Positions 31,200 through 42,496 of a stretch of 64,000 nucleotides of DNA are shown here, piece after piece (the first letter of the stretch is position 1; every line of letters starts with the position of its first letter). The stretch is from Vulcanisaeta distributa JCM 11217. GTDB lineage: Archaea; Thermoproteota; Thermoprotei; Thermoproteales; Thermocladiaceae. The notes under the pieces are model-generated. The model did not search any database, had not been told where the DNA came from, and saw only the letters and a list, made by a program, of their open reading frames with translations. The DNA lies in NCBI RefSeq assembly GCF_001316005.1, contig NZ_BBBJ01000004.1:124001-188000 (forward strand), given 5' to 3'. A program made the position numbers and the translations under genes.

Positions 31200-33200
31200 A
31201 TGTCAAGCTTAGGTATCAAACGGGTTGCTGTGTTAGGTGCAGGCACAATGGGTCATGGCATAGCCGAGGTCTTTGCAATGGCTGGTTTTGAGGTAAACCT
31301 CATGGACATATCCGATGATATATTAAGAAATGCCCTTAACAGGATTCGGGATAGTCTCGAGAGACTCAGCAGGAGGGGGGGTGAACTGAGGGAGAGTGTT
31401 GATTTAATAATGTCTAGGATACACACAACCACAAAGGTTTCCGATGCCGTTAAGGACATTGACTTCCTAGTCGAGGCCGTACCTGAAAACGCTGATTTAA
31501 AGAAGAACATATTCAGGGAGGCCGATCAGCATGCACCACCCCATGCAATATTCGCGTCTAATACGAGCACCATACCGATAACGGAGCTCTCCGAGGCCAC
31601 GTCACGTAGGGAGAGGTTCATCGGCATGCACTTCATGAATCCACCGCCTCTCATGAAACTCGTGGAGATAACGAGAGGTAAATATACGAGTGACGAGACG
31701 GTTAACATAACGGTTCAGTTAACTAGGATACTCAATAAGGAGCCTGTTGTTGTTAATAAGGATGTACCAGGGTTCATAGTTAATAGGGTTTTGTTTAGGG
31801 TTATGCTTGAGGCTTGTCGTGAGGTAACGCAGGAAGGTGTTAAGATAATTGACCTGGACGCCATGGCGAGGAACGTCCTCGGCCTACCAATGGGGCCATT
31901 TGAACTACTTGATTACATAGGTCTCGACACAAGCCTCTTCATTGTTAAGGCGATGACAGAGAGGGGGTTCAAGGCCCATCCCTGCCCATTACTCGAGGAT
32001 TTAGTGAGTAAGGGTAAGCTTGGTGTTAAGTCAGGTGAAGGCTTCTATAAGTATCCAGGGCCTGGGCAGTACGTGAAGCCCAGGATACTGCCCGAGCAGG
32101 GACTTGAGCTTGACCCAGTTAAGTTAATGGCACCCGCAATCAATGAATTGGCATGGCTCGTTAGGGAGGGCGTGGCTACCGTGGATGACATTGACAAGAG
32201 CGTGAAGCTAGGCCTTAATTACCCGTGGGGGGGATTATCGGAATTCGCCGATGAGGCTGGTATTGACAATATCGTCGACGCCTTAACACAGCTTAGGAGT
32301 GCCAGTGGTTGGGAGGAGTATGAGCCTGACCCATTACTGATTAGTTATGTTAAGGAGGGTAGGTTGGGTAGGAAGAGCGGTAGGGGGGGCTTTAGGGAGT
32401 ACCCCCCCGAGGTTGAGTTTAGGAAGTACGACGAGGTAATGCTCAGGATTGACCCACCGAGCGCCTGGATAATCCTGAACAAGCCCGATAAGTTAAACGT
32501 GCTAACGCCGAGGATGGCTGATGAAATAGTCAATGCGTTGAGGAGTGTTGAGGATGATCCAAGGATTAGGGTTGTGGTTATCACGGGCAGTGGTAGGGCG
32601 TTCTGCGCAGGCGCAGATATTAATCAGTTCCAGAACGCAACGCCAATGCAGATGTTTAAGGCGATGAGGCACTACCACTCAATGACTCTTGAGATTGAGT
32701 ACTACACGAAGCCTGTGATAGCTGCGATAAACGGCTATGCCCTTGGTGGCGGTTTAGAGATTGCAATGGCCTGTGACATTAGGGTGGCGAGTGAGGACGC
32801 GTTGATGGGTCAGCCTGAGATAAACCTAGGCATAATACCGGGTGCAGGAGGAACACAGAGGCTGACCAGGTTGACTAACCTGGGCATTAGTAAGGAGTTG
32901 ATACTCACGGGTAAGCAAGTAAGCGCTAAGGCGGCTCTTGAGTACGGCATTGTCAACAGGGTCGTGCCAAAGCATGCCCTTGAGTATGAGGTTATGAGAT
33001 GGGTTAAGGAACTAGCCTCAAAGCCGCCACTAACGCTCATGCTAGCCAAATACGCGATTAATTACGGTTATGAAGCTCCAATATGGAGCGCACTAAGCAA
33101 TGAGGCCTCATTATTTGGCGTGGCAATATCGACTAAGGACGCGCAGGAGGGTGTCAGGGCCTTCCTAGAGAAGAGAAGGCCGAGGTTCACCGGTGAGTGA
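31200..33200 (+). CDS. Bifunctional 3-hydroxyacyl-CoA dehydrogenase / enoyl-CoA hydratase
   Basis: 666 residues in one intact frame. Residues 1-390 form the dehydrogenase (Rossmann GAGTMGHGIAEVFA, EAVPENADLKKNIF, SNTSTIPITEL, IGMHFMNPPPLMKLVE, and the C-terminal NYPWGGLSEFADE block). Residues ~410-660 form the crotonase domain (AFCAGADINQF oxyanion loop, INGYALGGGLEIAMACDIRV, GQPEINLGIIPGAGGTQRL with the catalytic Glu). This order matches the crotonyl-CoA hydratase/3-hydroxybutyryl-CoA dehydrogenase of the crenarchaeal 4-hydroxybutyrate cycles. Seven-base runs at 32226, 32384 and 32402 insert a Gly or Pro in otherwise conserved spacings (NYPWG, SGRGF, EYP). Confidence 0.92.
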   Translation: MSSLGIKRVAVLGAGTMGHGIAEVFAMAGFEVNLMDISDDILRNALNRIRDSLERLSRRGGELRESVDLIMSRIHTTTKVSDAVKDIDFLVEAVPENADLKKNIFREADQHAPPHAIFASNTSTIPITELSEATSRRERFIGMHFMNPPPLMKLVEITRGKYTSDETVNITVQLTRILNKEPVVVNKDVPGFIVNRVLFRVMLEACREVTQEGVKIIDLDAMARNVLGLPMGPFELLDYIGLDTSLFIVKAMTERGFKAHPCPLLEDLVSKGKLGVKSGEGFYKYPGPGQYVKPRILPEQGLELDPVKLMAPAINELAWLVREGVATVDDIDKSVKLGLNYPWGGLSEFADEAGIDNIVDALTQLRSASGWEEYEPDPLLISYVKEGRLGRKSGRGGFREYPPEVEFRKYDEVMLRIDPPSAWIILNKPDKLNVLTPRMADEIVNALRSVEDDPRIRVVVITGSGRAFCAGADINQFQNATPMQMFKAMRHYHSMTLEIEYYTKPVIAAINGYALGGGLEIAMACDIRVASEDALMGQPEINLGIIPGAGGTQRLTRLTNLGISKELILTGKQVSAKAALEYGIVNRVVPKHALEYEVMRWVKELASKPPLTLMLAKYAINYGYEAPIWSALSNEASLFGVAISTKDAQEGVRAFLEKRRPRFTGE

Positions 33201-33201
33201 A

Positions 33202-34036
33202 TTACCAAAGTTTAAACCTGGCAACCCCCCCACCACTTATTAATTCAATCAGTACTATAATTATTATGGAGATTATCAACGACGCAGATGCATAACCAAG
33301 AGCTAAGGTAGGCCATAAACCTCATATGAATACCAAATTAATATTGGCAGTGGATATACGTAATTAAACAGTGGTGGATTAACTATGTAGTAAGCAGGAT
33401 GACTATTGAGCCAAACTCGCTGATTGACCTACCCCCCCATGCAAGTAGGAATGAGGATATTAACTCCTTACGCGTCATTGGAATAACAACCCTCATAAAG
33501 ACACCCCCCCACTGACTAAGCCCTAGGGTTAGGCCCACATACTCATAGACTGGGTCGAGATTATCAAACACCTGTCTAAGGGCCCCCCCTATGGTTATTG
33601 GTGCCGAGACTATGAAATAGGCGGCGACTAAGCCCCCCCATATCGTATCCATGAGTGGTAATTTACGTATTATGGGTATTGGCGAGATTGGCGATACGAG
33701 TATTAAGAGCGATAAGCCAACTATTGTGTGGGGGGGTATGGTTAATGGACTCGTTAAAAGACCACCAACAATACTATCGAGGGGTTTAGGTATTAATTCA
33801 CGGGATATGGCATAAGCCGTTGGTAATCCGAGCGCTAACGTTAATGCGGCTGCTATTGAGGCACCAAGTAATGTTACCACGGCACCATAAATGAATAACG
33901 TGCTCGTGAATGCACTTAATAAATTGTTTGAGCCCTCATATAGCAATACGGCTATTGGTAGTAACAACATTAACGACATGAGTACTATAAACGGTGTGAA
34001 TGCATGCCTTGAGTTGTCCAACCCCCCCATCACCAT
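33202..34036 (-). CDS. wtpB: ABC permease, tungstate/molybdate type (frame broken at the end)
   Basis: The raw frame ends at 33383, but two frame corrections (~33400 and ~33320) extend it with the expected C-terminus (NPPLFNYVYPLPILIWYSYE ... LALGYASASLIISIIIIVLI) to 33202. Six hydrophobic helices and the binding-protein-dependent permease EAA loop (FDNLDPVYEYVGLTLGLSQW) are seen, and RSISEFGSIVIL is typical of WtpB/ModB. It overlaps the stop of the upstream binding-protein gene by one base. It stops two bases from the stop of the convergent dehydrogenase gene. No ATPase follows in this cluster. Confidence 0.8.
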
Positions 34037-35156
34037 TAACCGCCGTACTCAAGCAATGAGGAGTTGACAAGTATCCTAATAAGCGGCGGAGCCGCACTTA
34101 CATTTCCATAAAATATTGCCGGTGTTAATGGCTTAATTCCAAGGCTCCTCATTAATTCTTGACCGCCTGGTGTCATTAGGTACATTATTAATTCCTCGGC
34201 TAACACCTTATTTGGTGCCTGGTTAGGTATTGTTAGGGCTAACTGAATTGGCGCACCTCTAACCACTAGGCTCTGCCCGTTGACCACTATGATCACGTAA
34301 GCCTCACTATAGTAATTCGAATATGCAGGGTCGCCCAGGTTGACCTGAGGCGGCAATGGGAAGTAGGGTAGCCCAGCGCTTTCGGCTGAGGATTTATAAA
34401 TTGCAATGTCGAACCAAACCTTACCTGTCTCTAGGGGGGGGCCAAACAACTCACTGCCAGCGAGTACCTCATACACATTACCCGTGCTATTTGCGTAGTT
34501 AAATAGGTCAATGTAGTAATTCCTGCCTAAACCCCCCAGTAAATACCTGTTAATTGGAGCACCATTAATGCCCTATAGCCCTCAGGGTCTGTGTTTGGGT
34601 TTGATGTACCTACCGCGTAAGCTCCGTACTCACGGGCTAGGTTGAGCGTCTCGTTAGAGAATATGAGGTTTAGGAATTCCCTCGTTATTATCATGGCCTC
34701 GGTATAATTACCCTCACTCAATGCTCTCTTCTCAGTTGCCGTTAAATTGCTTACTATGCCCAATAGGGGGGGCTTGGGCATGTTTGGTGAGTAGGCAATG
34801 ACCATTTGGTCACTGGCAATGGCTATGTACCAACTCGTTACGTTACTTGGGTATAAAAGTGACGTTAATATGTACGGGTCTATACTCGCATAAATCGAGT
34901 AACCACCCGGGTTTAGGATAACCTGCCTAGCAGCCTGTACGGAGCCCATGCCGGTCACAACGACGTTAATACCCAACTCCTTACCTGCCTCCCTAAATAA
35001 TTGTGCATACAGCGAGGCCGTTATAACGCTTAGGGTTTGTGGAGCCGTCGGTTTAGTTACTTGTTGAGCATGTTGAATCGTCGGTATTGAATACCCTATT
35101 AGTAATCCTATCATTAGTGATACCATTACTGGAACTAATACGCCGGCCCTCATCAC
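34036..35156 (-). CDS. wtpA: ABC substrate-binding protein, tungstate/molybdate (WtpA-like, frame broken)
   Basis: ~373 residues joined across 34535-34540 (six C where four restore IYWGLGRNYY). An N-terminal hydrophobic anchor (residues 4-25), an oxyanion-binding loop (TGMGSVQAARQV), and the signature SNPNTDPEGYRALMVLQLTG that corresponds to the WtpA/ModA block xxPNxDPxGYRSLM. It binds tungstate or molybdate outside the cell for delivery to the WtpB permease. Tungsten enzymes are widespread in hyperthermophiles, which fits. Promoter elements lie before 35156, divergent from taw3. Confidence 0.82.
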
Positions 35157-35237
35157 GTTATAACGCCCTAATGCGCCTATTTTAAGATAGTAAGTCGATG
35201 TGATCTGATCGTATAAAGTATTTTAAATTAATTAATG

Positions 35238-35871
35238 ATGGAAGTATTGCGCGGGATGACAAGGACAAACTTTGACGCGCGTAAATCAGTGTTCATTAAG
35301 AGACTAATTGAGGAGGGGGAACCAGCATAGGGTTGATTTTGACATTTACGATTTCCTACTAGCCTTTAATAAGTCCCTGAATGATTATTATACAACGAGT
35401 AGTTGTAGTGGCCGTATTGCCCTGGCCAAAGCCCCCCCACGGCTTAGTTACTCAAAGGGTTCGGGGCTCTTTAAATTCATCGCTAAATGGCATAGACCTG
35501 TCACTTACGGTGAGATTATCGGTGTCATTAATGGAATTAGTGATGGTGATGTATGGCTGCTTGTTAGGGCACCGATAATGCATTTCGTGGCCCGGGATCT
35601 AAATGGTGCATTGAGGATTTTAAGAATAGCGAGGGAGGCTGGTTTTAAGCATAGCGGTATTTACTCGGTGACCCATGATGGTGTTGTGGTTGAGGTTCAG
35701 GGCGAGGATCGTTTTGAGGTTCCAATAATTATTAATGGCAAGCTAATAGTGCCAGCGGAAGACTTAAGGCGTATAATCGATATTGCTAATGAGACTTTGA
35801 TGTTTGGTAAGTTCAGGTTGGTGCACTTAATACGGTTAATAGAGGTTAAGTTGCTTGGTAGGACTGACTAG
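35238..35871 (+). CDS. taw3: tRNA(Phe) wyosine-pathway methyltransferase Taw3 (TYW3 family, frame broken)
   Basis: The diagnostic TYW3 motif TSSCSGRIALA lies at about residue 47, followed by WLLVRAPIMHFVARDL and FKHSGIYSVTHDGVVVEVQG. It N-methylates the wyosine precursor at position 37 of tRNA-Phe. The N-terminal part (MTRTNFDARKSVFIKRLIEEG) is in a different frame: five G at 35314-35318 should be four. The start may be the ATG at 35238 or 35256; TTTTAAATTA at 35221 favours 35256 as leaderless. Total ~205 residues, normal for the family. Confidence 0.88.
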
Positions 35872-36020
35872 GTGATATGCCTAGAACTTATTTCAAGGAA
35901 TCTTATAGAGAGTTTAATACTGAAAATATAAGTATTGAGAGTTCCATATAATTACGTATTAAGCAATCAATGGGTTATTTCCGCAGAATAAGATTTTTAA
36001 GTGAATTTTCATTCGCAGTC

Positions 36021-36815
36021 ATGGTGGGACAATTGCAACGGTAAAGGAACCGATCCTTGAGGTTATTGATGTTAGCTATAGCTACAAGACTGAGAAGGGT
36101 CCTATACCGGTCCTTAAGAACATAAGTTTCAGGGTTTATTCTCATGAGTTTGTTTCAATAGTTGCACCAACAGGTACTGGAAAAACCACATTACTAAGGA
36201 TAATAGCTGGTTTGAGGAAGCCTGATAGTGGTAAGGTCCTCCTCATGGGTGAGGAGGTTAGGGGGGGCCAACGCCTAAACTCGCAATGATATTTCAGGAC
36301 TTCGCCCTTTACCCGTGGCTTACCGCGCTCGAGAATGTGGAGTTGGCGTTACTTCATAGGAAGGACCTTAGTAAAGAGGTTAGGAGAGAAATCGCTAAGA
36401 AGTATCTGGAGCTTGTTGGCCTTGGTGGTTTCGAGGATTATTACCCAAGGGAGTTGAGTGGTGGTATGAAGCAGAGAGTCGCTATCGCAAGGGCATTGGC
36501 GGCGCAGCCGGTGGTTTTGCTTATGGATGAGCCATTTGCGAATCTCGATGCCATAACGGCCGAGGGTTTAAGGCTGAGATCTACAACATGGTATTTAATG
36601 AGGAGTCCACGGTAAAGGCGATAATTATGGTCAGCCATAACCTCGAGGAGGTTGTGGAACTGAGTGATAAGGTGATAATACTTGGCGGAAGACCTGCGAG
36701 TATCATTGCTGAGGTTGAGGTTAAGTTGCCTAGGCCTAGGAACACAAGGGATATTGAGTTTCAGGATTACCTAGATAGGCTGTACTCATTACTTTCAATA
36801 AGCCTTAAGGTTTAG
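36021..36815 (+). CDS. ABC transporter ATP-binding protein, SsuB/TauB/NrtD type (frame broken)
   Basis: ~264 residues assembled from several frames: Walker [15 protein letters not shown]-loop [12 protein letters not shown], signature [16 protein letters not shown], Walker [14 protein letters not shown]-loop [11 protein letters not shown]. The short N-terminus from ATG 36021 needs one extra G. Breaks at 36261-36267 (seven G where GPTPK needs five) and at 36572 (AAGGGCT read as AAGGCT). This ATPase type energises uptake of nitrate, sulfonate, taurine or similar small molecules. The following permease gene starts 3-9 bases later. Confidence 0.88.
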
Positions 36816-36818
36816 GCG

Positions 36819-38491
36819 GTGGCTATGGACATTTGGTCCATAGCCCTTATAGCATTCTTAGCAACACTCGCCACATTCGGTAGGGTCGCATTAACGATAA
36901 TGCTGAGTATAGTGCTTGGTTGGTTCCTCGGTTATGCCGCGGCCAAGAGTGGGCTCTTTGAGAGGATATTCCTATCAATCACCCAAACACTTGAGGCTGT
37001 ACCTGTAATTACGTTCTTCCCAATAGTCCTGATATTCTTCGTTAAGTCAATAGGTGGTTACATAGGCACTGAACTAGCCGTGGACTTCCTGGTATTCACG
37101 GCGGTTGTATGGAATATATGGGTTGGTGAGTACGAGGCCATTAAAACAGCGCCGCAATCACTTGAGGACGCCGCTGAGATGTTAAACCTAGGCTTCTGGG
37201 TAGGTTTAGGTACCTGTATATACCCATTACGATGCCCAGGATCGCCGGTAATGTCCTCGTTAGCTTCGCCGATGCCCTATTTTACATAGTGGTTAGTGAG
37301 GTGATTACGCTGGGTACGACGCAGTACGCCGTTTTTGGTATAGGCGCATTAATAGCTTCATGGACAAGTAGGGGGGAGTGGGCAGCAGCATTTACTGGGC
37401 TTGGTATATTGGTGGTTATGGTGACTGTGGTTCTCTTCGGCGTACTTAGGCCATTTGTTAACTGGGCTGTTAAGTATAGTTATGACCCATTTATGGAGGT
37501 TACTAGAACTAGGATTAGGAGGCCTGTGATCACGAGTCGTGTTAGGTCATTAGCGGCTAGGAATATGAGGTATCTAAGGAGGGTTGTGGCTGTTGAGGAT
37601 GCCATAATGCCCATATTCGTTAGGGCGTCGAGCTACGCCGTTAGACATAGATTACTTGTGAGGCCTAGACCTAGGAATATAATAACGAGTACCGAGAGGT
37701 ACATAGGTATTGGGCTGGTTATTCTCATTCTTGGTTTAATTGCTTATTCAATCTATGGGACTTGGCAAACGACATGGGTTCCAATAATGATTAACTTATA
37801 CAAGTACGGGTTGCTTTATCTTTATTACCTTGGGCTTGATTGGTTGAGGGTCGCCCTGGTAACTATTGCGTCAATATTAACGGCAATCCCCATTAACTAC
37901 TTAATGGTAACTCATAGGAGGGTTGAGACGGTACTACTACCAATACTTGAGGATTTAGCATCAATACCCGTGTCTGCTTACCTGCCATTAATAGCCATTC
38001 CCTTTACCACGTACTTAGCCATAACCCTCGGGCTTCATATATCCCTTGAACTATTAGTGTTTCTAGTGGCCTACCTGAGCACTGCCTGGTACGTGATTTA
38101 TAACATGTACGTGGGCATGAAGACGATACCCAGAAGTCTTTGGGATGTAGCTGAGAACCTCAAGTTAAGTACATGGCAGAGACTTAGGAAGTTAGCGATA
38201 CCGGGTGCTATGCCAGCTACGATAACGGGATTGGCAAGTACGGTTGGTTCCACCTGGGGGGGAGGTCTTGAGGTTGCTGAATACATTCAGGGCCTTAATG
38301 GGCAGGTTTACATGGTTCACGGATACACCGCCCTAATGGACTACTACACGGCGATAGGTAACGTGGTTGGCCTTGAGGCCATGAGCTTAATACTCGCCAT
38401 AAACGTAATACTACTTAGCCTCTTCCTCTGGAGGAGGCTATTTAAGTTGGCTAGAGAGAGGTATAGGCTTGAGGGCGCAATAACCCTTTGA
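36819..38491 (+). CDS. Double ABC permease (two BPD transport domains in one protein; frame broken)
   Basis: About 558 residues in two frames meeting at ~37205. Each half has ~6 hydrophobic helices and an EAA-type loop: EYEAIKTAPQSLEDAAEMLN in the first, and VGMKTIPRSLWDVAENLKL in the second. The permeases of this class normally are ~260 residues acting as a dimer, so this single chain probably supplies both halves of the channel. A hydrophilic, Arg-rich linker (about residues 215-300) joins them. It pairs with the preceding NrtD/SsuB-type ATPase; the substrate-binding protein is not adjacent. The break resembles a missing T, not a G run. Confidence 0.8.
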
Positions 38492-38570
38492 GCTATTCCA
38501 CATTAATTACCTCAATCGCGTGTAATAAGACTTATAAGTATTCTAATGCATACATGTAAATAGAAGTGCT

Positions 38571-39244
38571 ATGTCTAAGGAGGGACAGGGAAGTGAGGAG
38601 ACCTACTCTAGAACTACGATTATGGTTCCTAAGAACATAGCAACCGAACTTTCACGCGTAGCTAAGGCTAGGGGGGGTAGAACATTATTCCACGTAGCCG
38701 GTGAAGGCTTAAAATTAACCACCGAACTTATTAAGGATGGTTTCGAACCATCAGACCTAATCTACTTCTGGCGATTATACAAAATACTCAGCTCGATGGA
38801 TATAATACCAATGCCCATGAAGTTAATCGAAGAGGTGTGCACACACATAGTGTCGATGTTAATAAGCTTCTCCAATAATGATAAGATACCGAGCGACCTT
38901 AGGGAAGAGGCGGGTAAGGCAGTTAATGAATTATGGAATATCTATGAGAAGTACGGCCACCAGGTTGGCGCACTGGTGAGGATGGAATTTGAAAATCTCG
39001 AGGAACTACTTGAGGCGGTCTCAAGGGTTAGTCGATTATTAGCTGTTAGGCATGTTGAGATCAAGAAATTAGGCCCCCCAACATCATTGAGTTAATGGCT
39101 ATTGGGCCTAGCGGGACTTCCGATATTGGTAATAGGGCACTTCTATCATTTATAAGAGGTTTTGTTGCGCAGTATGATTATGAGGTTGTTTCTGAGGAGG
39201 CGAGGGCTAACGTGCTCAGGGTTGTGCTACAAAAGAAGACTTAA
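38571..39244 (+). CDS. Conserved archaeal protein with RHH-like N-terminus (frame broken near end)
   Basis: ~224 residues once six C at 39073-39078 are read as four (LGPNIIELMAIGPSG), restoring a C-terminal part (LRVVLQKKT) to 39244. The N-terminal ~55 residues (TTIMVPKNIATELSRVAKAR, FHVAGEGLKLTTEL) resemble a ribbon-helix-helix DNA-binding domain; the rest is helical with a predicted dimer-type coil. The function is unknown; a transcription regulator of the upstream transporter is possible but the gene has its own TATA-like TTATAAG at ~38530. Confidence 0.55.
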
Positions 39245-39292
39245 TGCGATGTTTCAGTGTAGGCATTAATTTATTAGAGACAGTATTTTTCC

Positions 39293-39730
39293 TTATATTA
39301 TTATTGTTGCTAGGTTTGAGATGCCAGGCCACCTCAGTGCTGCCTCCATGGCCACCGGGCCATGTATTTCACTACCCTTTGGTGCGCCATTCTCATCAGT
39401 AATAACCACGGCATTATCTTCAAAGGCGATCCAAGTACCATCGGGTCTCCTATACGGTCTTCTCTGCCTAATGACGATGGCTCTAAGTATCTGTTTCCTA
39501 ACCTCAGGCTTACCCTCAACAACGCTGACAACGACCATGTCGCCCACCGAGGCTCCAGGTATTTCCCTATGAACGGGCTTGGCGGTATGCCCAACAATGC
39601 CTATGACTCTGACAAGCTTGGCGCCACTGTTATCCGCAACAGGGACTAGGCTGTTTATGAATATGCCAGGCGTCTTGTGAAATCTCCAACTAACACCTAC
39701 TTGACGCGCACCACCCCCCCTCTTCGCCAT
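39293..39730 (-). CDS. rpl14: Large ribosomal subunit protein uL14
   Basis: 145 residues, a typical archaeal length. Core motifs [52 protein letters not shown] and [21 protein letters not shown] are diagnostic. The start [11 protein letters not shown] includes a 7-C run (39714-39720) that may add one Gly. It is a solitary ribosomal gene here, not within the canonical S10 operon context, but transcribed from its own promoter. Confidence 0.96.
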   Translation of the reverse strand: MAKRGGGARQVGVSWRFHKTPGIFINSLVPVADNSGAKLVRVIGIVGHTAKPVHREIPGASVGDMVVVSVVEGKPEVRKQILRAIVIRQRRPYRRPDGTWIAFEDNAVVITDENGAPKGSEIHGPVAMEAALRWPGISNLATIII

Positions 39731-39771
39731 TGATAAATGCAGGCTAGACTTGGCTTATTAAACTTATCCAC

Positions 39772-41549
39772 TTATTCCCTAACGATTAATTGAAGACCCA
39801 TTGACCTAGCGATCTCAGCTATTGTTAATCTCCTTGAAACCGCATCATTTATTATCCTAATAACATCGTCTATGCCAACCCTGACCTGGGCCTTGGTATC
39901 CCTATCCCTAATCGTTACTGTGTTATCGATGGGCGTCTTATCATCTATCGTTATTGCGAATGGCACGCCCATGGAGTCGTACTTGGCATACCTACTGCCT
40001 ATGGTTCCATCATCATCATAAACAGCCCTAATACCTGCCAGTGATAATTCCCTGAACATCATCCTACCAATACTAACGTATTCCTGCTTCTTAATTATCG
40101 GCAGTATCACGGCCTTTATTGGCGCAATATCTGGCGGTAACTTAAGTAATGGTTTTCCATTAACCTCCGTGTAGGCATGTTCCAGGGTTACGTAGACGAT
40201 CCTATCAACACCAAAGGATGGCTCAACATCATGCGGAATAAACCTCTCAACATGGACTTTCCTCCTCTCCTCCTTAATGAAAACCATATCGCTCGTTATG
40301 GCATATCCATCAATGACGACCTTACCCTTGTTAGTTAATTCATTAGTTAACCACCTTGGGTCGGCCTTACTAATGGCTTGCATGACCTTAGCCATCTCAT
40401 TACCAAAGACCTCCCTAATCCTCTGTGGGTTTGGATAAACCCTAACCTCGACAATCTCCTTTGGCGTGGTTAACCTTCTTTCGACGGTTAAATCATAACC
40501 GCTATATCGAGCATGCCTGCTGAGGTCATAATCCGTCCTATACGCATGCCCGCTAACCTCAACCCAGCCGAACCTCTCACTATAAACCATTTGATCAAAG
40601 CTCGCCGCCGCATAGTGGGCCCTCTCCTCAGGTAATTTGGCGAGGAAGTACTGGTGATCAAGTGGTATGCCGAGCTCGTTCATGTAAATCGTGGCCAAGC
40701 CCATGAAGAATGCCATCCACTCATTAGGCACAACACCACTCTCAACAGCCTCCCTAGGCCTGAACTCCCTGGGCTCCTTAACGCCCGCGGCAACATCCTT
40801 CTCAGGTATTATCCTCAACTTAACATCCAACTCATCAAGATACGGGCACTTGGCGTTTTCCGGGTCGAAGAAGAACTCAATCTCCATCTGGGTGAATTCC
40901 CTAAGCCTAATTAAGCCCTGCCTAGGCGATATCTCGTTCCTACCAACCTTACCAATCTGGGCAATACCGAGCGGCAACCTCCTACCCACTAGGTTGAATA
41001 CCTTTGGGAATGACACGAACATTCCCTGGGCAGTCTCAGGCCTTAGATAACCAACGTTATCGCTATAAGGCCCTATCGTAGTTTGAAACAATAGGTTAAA
41101 GGGCCTAACACTACCCAATTCACCACCACAAACAGGGCATCTAATGTTGTACTTCCTAATTAATCCATCAAGCTCCTCTAAACTTAAACCCTCAGTCTTT
41201 ATTGAAATACCCCTCTTACCGAGCTCCTCCTCTATTAAGTGGTCAGCCCTAAACTTACGGCCACACTTCGTGCATTCGACAATTGCATCTGTGAAATGCT
41301 CGAGATGCCCGCTAGCCTCAAAGACTATCTTCGGCATTATTATCGCGTCTCCACCTCAACTATGAAGTCCTGGTAGGGATAGATGAAGACCCTACGCCAC
41401 TTCTCAATAATATTCCTCTTCAACTCGACACCGAGTGGTCCATAATCATAGAAACCACCAACCTCAGCCTTACCCCCCCTATAAATCTCAAAGCTCGGGT
41501 AGAAAAATCCGCTCTCGCTCATTAACTCCAGGAATTTCTCGAGATCCAT
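39772..41549 (-). CDS. glyS: Glycyl-tRNA synthetase (one frame break)
   Basis: ~592 residues of the archaeal/eukaryotic alpha2 GlyRS type. The N-terminus (LELMSESGFFYPSFEIYRGG, AEVGGFYDYGPLGVELKRNI) and the main part (HLEHFTDAIVECTKCGRKF, YLRPETAQGMFVSFPKVF, REISPRQGLIRLREFTQMEIE, GVDRIVYVTLEHAY, and the anticodon domain ending AEIARSMGL) meet at ~41345, where one G seems lost (ACGGCG). Class II motifs 2 and 3 are evident. It charges tRNA-Gly. Confidence 0.95.
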
Positions 41550-41585
41550 TCGTCGCGATAATTACTGGGCGTATTTAAATAATTT

Positions 41586-42496
41586 TCACAGGTAATTAAG
41601 TACGTCTAATATTAACTTAATAATCGTTGGTAACGACATTAACCCCCCCGGGTCATTAGGCGGTGAGTACTCAACAATATCCATAGCCTTAACCCTGGAA
41701 CCACCGTAGTCAAGAACCGCCTTAATAATCCTTAGTAACTCGCCGTAATCAAGCCCAAAACCTCCGGGTTTCCAACGCCTGGCATTATTGATGGATCGAG
41801 AACATCGACATCAATACTAAGGTGGATCGGTCCAGGGTAACTATCGATTATACCTCTAATGAAAAGCCTGAGCTCGTGGTAATCCATGGACTTTATGTCC
41901 CTGGTCGATAACAACGTGGAGTCCTCGAGACTTTTCACGAAATTTATTTCCTCCTTATCATATGACCTAAACCCAAGGAAAACAAGTGACTGAGGCCTAA
42001 CCTGATTAATTAGGTGCCTTACAAATGTGGCGTGCGATAAGGACTGCCCCACCGGCCACTCCTCCCTTGAATCTAAGTGCGCATCTACATGTATATAAAT
42101 GCCGTATGAACCCTGGGACTCCCTAACCGCCCTAGCAACACCAAGGCTTAGCGTGTGTTCACCGCCAATATTGACCACCCTACCCCCCCACGTATTAATG
42201 GCGTCCCTAACCACTAAGCCGATCCTTTCCAAATTCCTGTCAGCCATGCCCTGCAATAACGATAGATCACCTAAATCACAAGCCTTCTCAAGCGGGTCGA
42301 TGCCCAGGTCCTCGGTAGGCGTGAATTCGAAGTACTGGCTCCAGGCCCTAATAACGTCGGGTGCAAATCGGGTTCCTGGCCTAAAACTAACCGTGTCCTC
42401 CATGGGAATACCAAGTATTGGTATACCACGGCCACACTTAGGTACCCCGAATAACGTGTATTGGGAAGCGACGTAAAAATCAATATTACTACTCAT
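41586..42496 (-). CDS. speB: Arginase/agmatinase family ureohydrolase (frame broken)
   Basis: ~303 residues. Binuclear manganese ligands are present: GGEHTLS, HVDAHLDSR, and SIDVDVLDP. The N-terminus contains GIPMEDTVSFRPGTRFAPDVIR. The raw frame stops early after NPEVLGL; with one base restored near 41743, GLDYGELLRIIKAVL and VEYSPPNDPGGLMSLPTI follow to 41586. Agmatinase (putrescine synthesis) is the usual crenarchaeal role; guanidinobutyrase or formiminoglutamase are alternatives. It is translationally coupled to a small upstream gene by an eight-base overlap. Confidence 0.82.
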
